64,000 bases of DNA from Heterobilharzia americana (lineage: Eukaryota; Platyhelminthes; Trematoda; Strigeidida; Schistosomatidae): positions 21,506,515 through 21,570,514 of the forward strand of contig OX104131.1 in NCBI GenBank assembly GCA_944470555.2, in the 5' to 3' direction. The translations under genes were made by a program, and so were the position numbers. How positions within the stretch are numbered: the first letter of the stretch is position 1; every line of letters begins with the position of its first letter. This document shows positions 13,501 through 23,146 of the stretch, in pieces. The notes below the pieces were generated by a model, which searched no databases, was not told where the DNA came from, and saw nothing but the letters and a program-made list of their open reading frames with translations.

Positions 13501-15000
13501 GGTGGCTCGCGCTGTCCGCTCTGTAATCTGTTTTAACAACCCAAGATAAACAAATGCTCCTCGAAAAGTGGAAAAATGCTGTCCTCTCCTTTATTTTCAA
13601 AGGAGGAGACGGGAAGAACCTTAAGTGCTATCGGCCTACAGCACTTTCATCACTGCTGTTGCAAATGGTACGGAACCCGGTGGACGACCGTATCAGGGAG
13701 TACTTAAACTAGAAAGGAGAGCGAAATCATGCTCAACACAGACTCCGAAAAGGTAGGCGTAGTTACCTCCCTGAATGGTTCATCAGACCAACTTAAACTG
13801 ACTACGGAGGTGAGGAGCTTCAGTCATTGAACACATGGTGGACGAAGTCTCGGTTTGTGCTAGATGAGTCCCTATAGGATGGATCTCGTGCCTCAAACCC
13901 CCTGGCAGCTAGTGATAAGTGGACGGCATGCTGCTACCTCCCAGCTCCTTGCTAATCCAACTTTCATATATTTTGTTGAGGCCTGTGATACCGATTCACA
14001 TGCTACTCTCATGTGCAAAACACTAGTGTTGGGTACCAACGGTCAAATGTCTTGCCGTGTGGAGGGCTATTTGAGGGACGGAGAGTTCCGCGCAAAATCC
14101 AGTCGGGTTTCTCAGATTCTGAAGACATCCACATATGGCGTACTACAAGCAGAGATTATAGGTCCATTGACGTTTCTTCCCTTCATGGATGACCTCCCCC
14201 TAAGTGTCACCCGCCCGATTCTGCTTTCCACTGGCAATGTTAGGTAGTGGAGAGCTGTGACATCCAAAACGGAATCACATGAACTTCAAAGTGATCTCAG
14301 TTTTTTTGCGGATTGTGTTAATGACAACGGACCAGCGGTTAGCCTGAATAAATACCAAAAAACGTTTTGGCGCACGTCTGAATCACCAAAGTATCCTGAA
14401 GCTGGTACTGATTGACAAGCTTGACACTTGTTCCAATTATCCAGGAGATGTTTCTAGAACCCATGCAATAACACACTTCACGCACAGATAACCGGGTGCT
14501 CCCATTCCGGAACTTTTCCCGAAACTCTACAAGGCCCATGAACGACATCGCCTAGAGGTCGATATCATCATTGCACCACCAAACCTAGATAGAGGTGTGA
14601 AACTCCTGCAGAAAATCCAAGGAAAGTCAACAAAGCATGCTGTGGGAATGCGACAAGAGCCCTGCGGGGACACAATGAAGGGCCTAGAGACTTACTTTCC
14701 TAGTCACCATAGGTTACATGGTGACGTGATAACGGTCCACGACATATTAAGTAATCCAGGTCATCCAAATAGTTGGATCCTACTGAATGGTTACTGTGGC
14801 CACCCTGGTCGTTACCCATGGATAATCACCCATCAGAGTTCAAAAACTCGCAAGCGTCCACACTTCTTCCCTGTCCAAATTTTCAGTCACTGGAAGTCAC
14901 CACCTGCTGAGAATTTCACTGCTCCGTCTGTCAGTAGCGTCAGAAAGTAGGTGAAAAGCTATACAGCGATGCATGGTTAGCGCTCATGCAGCTGGAATAC
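10561..15000 (+). mobile_element. CR1-type non-LTR retrotransposon (SR1/Perere-like), decayed, plus strand
   Basis: Domain order on the plus strand: AP endonuclease from about 12190 (LTKTWLSPDISDTEASIDG, cf. the TETWL box), AGDSNAPSQHW at 12515-12560 (cf. GDFNAP), SSDQVM at about 12740-12765 (cf. the SDH box); RT with FIFKGGDGKN.KCYRP at about 13590-13640, VLQAEIIGPLTFLPFMDDLP at 14140-14210 (cf. GVPQGSVLGPLLF..FINDLP), HELQSDLSFF...DNGPAVSLNK at 14280-14350; C-terminal RLHGDVITVHDILSNPGHP at 14710-14770. Many stops and frameshifts. The 10.56-12.15 kb part is presumably 5' UTR/ORF1 by position only. Confidence 0.75.
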
Positions 15001-16300
15001 AGGCAAGGCTGATACCGCCAACCAGTCCCACCCAACCCAGCAAAGTCAGGCCTAAACCGGATCTCTTGTGCCATCTCCATCGTTGTGACATTGACTTAAC
15101 CTTATACTTTGCTGCTAGATGCCGCTATTCTAGTTTCCAAACCCTTACTAATAGCATTACTAGCTAATTCTCTTCCCTCTTACCTTCCCTGAGTCTATGA
15201 CCTCACTCCGTTTATTAAGGTTTTCCCTATGGCTGGTATCTCCCTTGGATCTAAATGTGCTTCTCCTCTACCTTCGTTTTGTTCCTTTTTGAAACCTTTT
15301 CTCCCGAATCTCCTCCCTTATTTTTGCTGAATATATACTCATCCACTCTATCTTTTCACAACCATTCCAAACAACCATCTCGCAGCATGGCACCTGGGGA
15401 GTCCATTTTCACTGCAGCCGTTGGACAAATCATACAATTCGTAAGAAGTTTAATCAGCACCCAATCGCTCACCAGGCTAGTCAGGTCTAGAACAGGCGAA
15501 TGTGGATGCCTACTGCAGAGGAATCCATCAAATACCTGGAACCGTTCCACGAGACCTATAAGCGAGGTCGAAGAAATCCATTGTTATACAACACAGCATT
15601 AAAGCATATCAGACATTGCATTCAAAGATTGGATCTTGAATGAGAACTCTGCGGCATGTCATGGGAAGTAGCAGTCTCCTATACAATGCAGCTACAGGGA
15701 TACTTTATTATGTCATTGAAAAAACTGTAATGGGTAGTGTTGCTGAAGTGCCTTCTTTATGGAATAAATCTGCAGAGGTTTCGAATTCTCTCTTCACAGT
15801 ATCGTTAGTGATATTACTAACACTATTATTTACTCATGTATCAGTCATCTTTTTTTTACTATTCTTATGAAAGTTATCAATTGATTTAGGGGGGTAACTG
15901 TTGATGATTAAGGTGTCCTTAATGTATCTGGTTTACTGTCTTATGTCTTCTAATAAGTTTTCTGGCCTTGTTAACTAGACATTTTACCTAGCCAACTTCA
16001 GCTGACAAAGTATGAGACCATTTTAAGTCTAAGTAACGATTAAAGTGTAAAGGTTTCCCATAGACACTACTGTCTAAACTTGCATCTTGTTATCATTTTG
16101 TTCTACAATGCAATATAGCTAATTCCCCTTCACAATTTCTAATTCATAGGAGAATTGGATTGAACTGACTGCTAAATTTATAGGTGTAAAAGACTGTCTC
16201 AGCCCCAACTGCATCGGTGATAACGGAGCATTTACACGGAAAACTGACCAATCATAGTAGGGTGATTGGTTTGAAGTTCTTCTAAGTAGAGGAAATGGAC
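15001..16300. other. Spacer with pyrimidine-rich tract
   Basis: A C/T-rich stretch at about 15165-15385 follows the CR1-type element and may belong to its 3' UTR. The rest carries short open frames without domain similarity. Confidence 0.35.
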
Positions 16301-16308
16301 TAGTTGGG

Positions 16309-16446
16309 AGTGATTTTAAAGGCCACTGTAGCAACTGATGAGACAGCCAATTACATTCCTTTATTTTATTGAAAAGTACTTTTCCAGTCGAAATACTGAA
16401 GTCAGGTTGTTCGCTTCAGCAGTTGCTAGGGGGACTTTTAAATTCA
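16309..16446. mobile_element. MITE-like element, copy 1
   Basis: About 138 bp with imperfect terminal inverted repeats: left GTGATTTTAAAGGCCACTGT, right ...TTGCTAGGGGGACTTTTAAA. It shares ends and the AACTG.TGAGA..ACCAATTA segment with the copies at 16575 and 18839. No coding capacity. Confidence 0.65.
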
Positions 16447-16574
16447 GATCAGTTTATTGGTCCTAAATGCACAACGGTAGTAGTCCCAAAAAAGATGTAG
16501 TGCGAATACGGATAACGTGGACAGATATCACCGCTGTTTGACAAGAATGTTATGACTTTTATCGTAACCGACAA

Positions 16575-16708
16575 GCGTGACAATAATGGCAACCCTAGCA
16601 ACTAGTGAAATAACCAATAAGGTTTGAACATTCCACGTAGATGGATAGTTTTTTAGAACATAAACAAGCTATCCTGCCAATTACTAGGGCTGCCTTTAAA
16701 GTCACACC
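16575..16708. mobile_element. MITE-like element, copy 2 (different interior)
   Basis: Left end has AACCCTAGCAACTAGTGAAA, right end ATTACTAGGGCTGCCTTTAA. These ends match the family, while the interior (about 16625-16670) differs from the other two copies. The left GACTTTAAAGG is eroded to GACAATAATGG. Confidence 0.6.
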
Positions 16709-17559
16709 ATGAGAATGACGGAAGAAATCAAAAGAAACATGCTAAGAGATTTGAAAAGATGTAATTAACTGAGTTGTTCAATATTCGGTGTATATAAATA
16801 AAATTAGTTTCAAGATTAATTTGATACTGGTACATAAAATATTTCCAAAGAAATTTTAATAACGTTACATAGGGTAGACAACACAGTGGAACTAATTCAA
16901 ATAACTTTTTGCACAGTCGTGCTAAATAGGCATGAAACTTAAACTATTTTCAACCACAGATGTAGCTGAGAGAAAAAGAACAATCTAGTTTTTAAAAAAG
17001 ACTTCTATTTCAGTAATCTTTTTCATATTTGAGTCAAATTCAAGTTAGTCTTTTGAATTATTCACTCTTTTTTTCATAGGTCATATTTAATTTTGAGTAG
17101 TGTTAATTTGAGCTTTACTAAGCATTCAATTTTGATAAACTTTCGAATATTCCGCTTACTTTTTGGTGTATATATCAATACAAAATGTGTGAAATAAATC
17201 ATTTTACAGATACCAACTCATTTTATTTGATACACACGAACACAGTCTCGTAATGACTGAATACCTTCCATTTAACAGTTGAATAAATTGACATAAAGTC
17301 TTATCTTTTCAGGAAGCTAATTTCCAACTGTCATTTGGCAGACATTTCAGTAATCGTACAAGTGCAAATGGTGAATTAATTAAGAAACCTTTGGAAACAC
17401 CAATGCGAAATAGTGTAAAGCTAATTATTTACCTTGTAGAGCATTCTAAATCTTACTTATTAACCTTAGAGTTTCGCCTCACCTCTTCGTTGTCCAGTCT
17501 TATCGTTTGTCAGTTATCTTTTATTATCAAATGTAAGTACATCCTATGTACTTGCTGAG
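16709..17559. other. AT-rich spacer, nothing recognised
   Basis: No open frame of note, no inverted or tandem repeat found by eye. Confidence 0.4.
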
Positions 17560-17720
17560 TCGTCGGCTCACCTTTCTTCTCTTCCTTTTTCTCTTCCGGA
17601 TTCTCGTGGCCACCATCAAACTCAAACTGCTCTGCGCGCCCCCTACAACAACGTACCTATCTAAAGGCTAGACGAAAACTTATCAACAACTGGTCGTTAC
17701 AACCTATCAGGTATTGGTTG
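17560..17720 (+). repeat. Dispersed repeat, copy 2 of 2
   Basis: Partner of 6440-6620, same strand, with GAGTCGTCGGCTCACC, a CTTCTCTTCC tract, CCACCATCAAACTCAAA, CAACAACGTACCTATCTA and ACTTATCAACAACTGGTCG. This copy looks better preserved. Confidence 0.5.
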
Positions 17721-18838
17721 GCCAAACTTTTTCAGAAGACTGTATTCACTGATTTTTAATGCCTGAAATGAGCTTAAAAATTCGTAGTCAAGGTGGAACC
17801 AAATATCATAACTACTGCCTGAAAACTGTACTATAAGCAACACTGTAATAGATCATATTACAGGTGTTACAGATTTACTGGCAACCAACAAAGATCCTGT
17901 ATCTATGTTCTATTTTCTTTATAGATCGAATTTTTGTTGTAACACTTATTTCTCACATCCCAAACAACTAAGATTTGCGTTTGACAACAACTAAGCAGCA
18001 AATAAATTTTATCAACTGTCTCCAAGTTCCTAATATAAAATTCATTGCACCAAAGTGTAATGCTACCTAAATAAGTGACCACATTGTAAAACACTGATGA
18101 TTTAACTCAACCTGTGTCAAAGTCTTGATAAGCAACCTTGACTGCAGTCTGACTACCAGTTTTTGTAGAAACTATGTAGCACAAGTGAATGTAAGGAAAG
18201 AAACGATTTAGCATTGGAAAAAAGAATACTCCTGGTAGACATGGTCCCTGCGTCAGTTTGTCATCCACCAAAGTTCTGGCAAGTGGTCATAACCTGTTAT
18301 AAGAATAACTTCTGTAACGAACACTAACTAAACTGAATTCTACAACTTCTGGATTTGGAAGGGTAGCATTCAGCAGGAAAACAGTGTTTATCGACCTTTT
18401 TCACCTCAATAATATTTATAAATAAATGTTTTCCTCTTCACCTCTTTTTATTAGTCGTTCCAATGGGACGCCAACTTAATGACGATATAATATATAACAT
18501 AAGTAGTTGTGACTTACCATGGTTGTTTGGTAATTATGAGTACATGCATCGATAAACTTTCGTTTTTGTCATAATTTTGAAATTGCTATGTGGTATGGCC
18601 GTTGACGATGCATGGATATTGAGTGTCAGCCACCAACAAATTACTAGTTGATTTCCGACCCGACCAACTGACAGAGAAGACGCGATGGACATACGTAGAT
18701 AGTTTGTTGTTCAAAATAATAATATTGATTGGCTGACCCACTGTGCGCCTATCTAACTATAGACGTGATCACATAAAGTACATTTTGATTGGTCCCTCAC
18801 TAGACTAGACTCTTCTCTCCATCCCCATAATTTTCGAG

Positions 18839-18975
18839 TGACTTTAAAGGCCGCCTAAGCAACTGCTGAGATAACCAATTAAGCCTCTATATTTTATTGA
18901 AAACTATTTTCCTGGCCGGAATACCGAAACCTGGTTGGTCACTTCAGTGGTTGCCACGGTGGCCTTTAAAGTCGC
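18839..18975. mobile_element. MITE-like element, copy 3 (best preserved)
   Basis: About 137 bp. The left end GACTTTAAAGGCCGCC..AAGCAACTGCTGAG.TAACCAA is nearly the reverse complement of the right end (TTGGTCACTTCAGTGGTTGCCACGGTGGCCTTTAAAGTC), giving about 40-bp imperfect terminal inverted repeats. The target duplication is not obvious. The superfamily is not assigned. Confidence 0.75.
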
Positions 18976-20199
18976 CCTAGTTTTCAGACACTTAAACTGC
19001 CCAATGATAATTAAGGATTCTTTATCACTTTAAAAATCAGCAGGAAAATTGTAAACCTTGAAATTATGATGAACATTTGTAGATAATCCTGGTGTTTTGT
19101 TGATTACATTTTACAGTCTTTCACTTTTATTTCTCCTTTTCTTTTTTTGTTTTCCTTTTATGAAACATTTTGCGCCAAAACCGCCGAATAAAAGTCTGCT
19201 GCTATCTATTTATTCTTTGCGTTCTTTCAGCGCACCGCTCTCATGAGGTCAAATGTTTTAAGTTTCGGCGCATTTTGCTGGGTAATTAAATCATTTTAAC
19301 CTACAAATGTAATTAAAATTATTTTGCTCGATAAGTTAATAGCAGTTCGTAGAGGCCTCTGACCGATTAGAACCCTCAGTTTTCTAACCCTAGTAAATTA
19401 AATGAAGTTCTAGGGAACGTTGTCTCATTTAGGAAATAGCTCCACCTAATCAGCAATCTTGGCTTTTGATGAGTTTGAAACATCAAAATCTATTCTCGTA
19501 AATAATTGATAAAAGTATTCCTTCCAGAAACAGGTTTATGAACGCTTTTATTGTGTCTGTAAAACAGAATAAGAGTTAATAAACGTCTTGATAAGTTTTG
19601 ACTTTCATGAGAAAGACTACGAAGACATTTGTGGGCTGTTCTCTGAGCTACAGTTGCAGTTGGTAGATGTCTCAGTGTCACTTAAGACAAAGTTATCATT
19701 GAAGCAGTTGGTTGGGCATAGAGGTTTGCAACCGTGCCTGATTACACCAAAGCTTGGTTAGTGAGTGGGTGCATGCCGTAACTGACTGGTTAACTTCCTG
19801 TCTCTAGTTTCCCCAAGAAGGTGTGCAATTGTGTGATTAGCTTTTTTGTTCGAACGAATTGACAGAGAGGTTGCTTTGTTCTAGTTGGCTGATACTTTTG
19901 TGCGATTGAAGTGAAGCAAGTTGTCTTGGTCTGATTGCTCGCCTCATATACAGTGGGCGAGGGATATGTCGTGCTGATTTAATTCAGCTACAGCGGCGTT
20001 CTTTTTCGCTGCTGATTGATTACGTTTTATTAAGGAGAGGTATTCCTTTTTCATTGATTAGTTGGCTATGGGAGTTTGGTCGTTTGTACATGAGTTATCT
20101 TGAACTAATTGAATGATGATCCGTCTTCGCTTGCGTCAAGGGTTTTCTTGTAACTGATTTTTCTCAAACAGGTTCGTATATTGCTTTCAGAACGATGTG
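18976..20199. other. Spacer between MITE and Penelope relic
   Basis: Contains a T-rich stretch at 19120-19165 followed by GAATAAAAGTCTGC, which resembles an LTR polyadenylation region but has no partner. The 19.5-20.1 kb part may be the 3' UTR of the minus-strand Penelope relic. Confidence 0.35.
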
Positions 20200-20760
20200 G
20201 AGGTTCGTTGCCAATTCGCTAGAGTACTATGCCTCCTCGAATTCTCGGACCAATTTCGAGTTTGCACGTTCGAGTATTTGGAAGCTGTTCAAGTCGAGTT
20301 TATGGTTGCCGTAGTGTACCGACATAAGAGATTTTATACTATGACGTCTGATGGTCAGCTTGTGTTCATGTAGAAGCTGTAGTACTGGTCTGTGTGATCG
20401 TCTTACGAAGTGATGTTCGTGATTACTGCAACTGACTTTGTAGATAGCGTTGATCACTTCTTTGTTGATTGTATCTTTTTGTTTGCATAGGATATGTTGT
20501 AAGGATTTTGTTGGTTTGTGCAAAACTGAGATCACAAGTGGACTTAGCAATCTCGATATTGTTTAAGAGATAATCTTGATGCATGGGAGGACAATTCTTC
20601 TGTAATCTATTGTCGCCAATTTAGTTCGCTCGGAAATTCATTGGACAGACATTGAGTTGGAAAATTTCAAACAAAAGTTTTTTCACAAATCTTTTTGATT
20701 CCATCGAACTCCAATGTGTGTCTGCTCGTCTAAATAGGGTTGTTACACCGGTTTACTGGT
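20200..20760 (-). pseudogene. Penelope-like element relic, GIY-YIG endonuclease and linker
   Basis: Minus strand. The segment TLFRRADTHWSSMESKRF (about 20670-20740) corresponds to the RT thumb end. KLATIDYRRIVLPCIK and KSLQHILCKQKDTINKEVIN form the linker. AIYKVSCSNHEHHFVRRSHR and LLHEHKLTIRRH match the GIY-YIG endonuclease block (usual form VYKIPC..C...YVGET.R....R..EH), although the YVG triplet has become FVR. It ends ILERANSKLVREFEEA, a typical Penelope endonuclease end. There are stops and frame changes upstream. The rest of the RT is missing or unrecognisable towards 21.0 kb. Confidence 0.75.
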
Positions 20761-21174
20761 ATGTTGTCAGATTATTGCTGCTGTAATTTATAAACTGGCT
20801 TGTACATCATATTATAAAATCCAAGTGAGGTAGAAAAATAAATTTCTGACGTCTTGTGACCTCGTGGAGATCGCTTTTATACAGAATAAAACCTGTACAG
20901 GCTATTGCATGTTTGAATAGTAAATGGTTTGTTTGTTTTCGTGCACACTTGAGTTTCGAGGTGTTGAAGGGTTTAAACCCGCTCAATCAAGTATTATCAT
21001 AGACTCTTAAACATTATGTTTAGCTAGTAGTTTAGTGCGTAAACCTGTACGATGTCACTGATCTAGATTCATCCAACCACCATGAATCTTGTTCAAAGAC
21101 ATATACTAAAACTATACATACTAACTTAGAAAATGATCACTTCAAATTCGCAAACATTTTTGGATTTCAGGTTG

Positions 21175-21290
21175 GTATTCATCATGTACTGAGGTCAGTT
21201 GCAGAACCGTTTGAAACCTGGGAGCACTGGACAGCTGTTTCGTTCTTATATGGGACTCTTCAAAAGTGCACACCCATGACAGAAGCAAGA
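21175..21290 (-). repeat. Hammerhead-SINE family, minus-strand copy
   Basis: Reverse complement reads ...GTGCACTTTTGAAGAGTCCC, then ATATAAGAACGAAACAGCTG and TCCAGTGCTCCCAGG. This is a degenerate hammerhead core (CUGA to UUGA, stem II partly lost, GAAAC kept) in the same context as the 21300, 34960 and 53230 copies. Confidence 0.65.
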
Positions 21291-21299
21291 AATAGGCAC

Positions 21300-21530
21300 C
21301 ACTGAATTCCGACTTAGTGACTCAATGTCACAGGGTTGGCTGAGGAACCTGAAGGTTCTGGGTTTGATCCGTGGCGGGGCCATGGGTGCACACGGGTGAA
21401 GAGTCCCGTTTTAGGACGAAACAGATGTCCATTGCTGCCAGGTTTCTAATGATTCTCCAACTGATGTCAATCTACGATGAATACTAACCTGAAGTCAATA
21501 AATCCCCACAAGCCTCATAATTGAATTTCA
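21300..21530 (+). repeat. tRNA-derived SINE with hammerhead-like core, plus-strand copy
   Basis: The head resembles a tRNA-type Pol III promoter: GTGACTCAATG (weak box A) and GGGTTTGATCC (box B). It is followed by GTGAAGAGTCCCGTTTTAGG and ACGAAACAGATGTCC. In hammerhead terms this is CUGAnGA (first base mutated), stem II GUCC...GGAC intact and GAAAC intact. The tail (CCAACTGATGTCAATCTACG ... CAATAAATCCCCACAAGCCT) is shared with the copy at 34960-35105. Confidence 0.7.
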
Positions 21531-22604
21531 GGATTTGCTTCGACAGATGACGGAGTTAGACAATGAAACATTTAACAGCTTAAGTGCGAATTCTCGCCTA
21601 AATATATACACTTGCGAGAAAAAGTATTTGGCACTGAAACTAGGATTACCAACTGAAATTTTTCAAAACAGGTAAAAGAAATAAAAATAGGAATCTCATA
21701 CACGCATTATCAGCCTTCTTACTTTGAGTTATTCATTCTGCTTATCTTATAGTATAATTAAATAGCTCAGTTCAGTTGTTTTTTTTAATTGAATCCTCAA
21801 TCATTTCCGTACGACGCGAGCTTCCGAAATAATTCACCGTTGTGCAAGATTAGTTATTTCATTTCTATGAATTATAATGCGTTGCGGACATTATTTACTT
21901 GCATATATGCGTATAGTATATGGTACAAGAGTCGTGAGTCGTCAGTCCTGTCTCCCTTTATATACAGTGGGAAGGGAAGAAAGAGTGCTAGTTTCAAAAA
22001 GAATGTAAATATCTCATCTCATCTTGTGTTCAGTTGAAGTTTCTGACTCATACACTTCAACGAAGCGTAGCAAACTCAGTAACACCTGGACAGTAAAGCA
22101 AGAAGAAAATCAGAAACATGTGACAGTGTTAAAGTTATGTATTTTGCTGTTATCACTCCAAACATTTAATATCAAAACATATCAGCTTAATTATCACGTT
22201 ACAACAAAATGAAAAGTGTATATTATTGCATATTTAAATAATTTATGCATCACAGATTTTTAGAGGAAAAGAACAAAATAAAATGATAAAATAAGCGACT
22301 AGAAAGTCAAGACACTATTGTTACAAAAGGATTATGTAGGTGGTAAAAAGAAAATGAAAATCCATCATCTCAGAGACTTGGGTATAAAAAAAAGAGAGTC
22401 AGTTGGACGTTACAAAAAAACGCTGTAGTAGATTAGTATCAATGACCAACTGAAAGAGAAGTGCTCAATGATGACATCGAACATGCTAGATGAAGAGAAA
22501 GGAGACGCAGTGAGCGAATAAAGGCAAAAAAATATGTGTACATGAAAAAACAAAAGTTATTTACATGCCAATATGTTTATATATCTTGAAGTATTAAAAA
22601 TATA
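21531..22604. other. Spacer downstream of the LRRK-like gene
   Basis: AT-rich, no recognised element or open frame with domain similarity. On the minus strand it should contain the 3' UTR of the LRRK-like gene. Confidence 0.35.
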
Positions 22605-23146
22605 TCATGAGAATAAAAATTTGTCGCAAAATAATTTAACTAAATAATAATTCTCTTGGCTAAAACATTTTGCTGTGTTCATCTGGTTACTGAGGGCTTT
22701 ATTATTACTGTTACCGTCATAACACATTTGCACAGTATTTGTATACAAGGCAGAAGAAGAAGAGGGATTTATACACGCTAAAGGATCTAAATAACCTTTG
22801 CCTATAGTTAAAATACGACTCAGGGAGTACGAAGTCGATGATGTTGTCGGTATGAGTGGAGCAATTAAAACAAAATCTTCATCTGACATAACACCATGAT
22901 AATGAAACACATGAATGTTAAACAATACCGATGGAAATGATGATGATGCGGAAGAATGAAATAAACGATTTGATGAATTCTCACTGGTTGCTGTCAGCAT
23001 CGTTTCGGTTGCTTTCATCGATGACGACTTATTGTCAGTGTTGATATGTGTTACATTGATATGTATTAAGTAACCATGTGTTGTAATCAATAGAATATCT
23101 GATGATAAAGTAAGCCATTCCATTGCACGAATTGAACCAAACATCT
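22605..23146 (-). CDS. LRRK-like gene, terminal exon M with stop codon
   Basis: 542 nt, phase 1 in, acceptor TATGATAAAG|AGATGT, TGA at 22605-22607. It encodes the last 180 residues. Propeller-like strands ([35 protein letters not shown]) are followed by a Ser/Asn-rich stretch and a short C-terminal tail. The same frame stays open upstream to an ATG at 23219 and would give a hydrophobic signal-like start, but that part precedes the acceptor and is taken as intron. No convincing AATAAA was seen just downstream on this strand. Confidence 0.83.
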
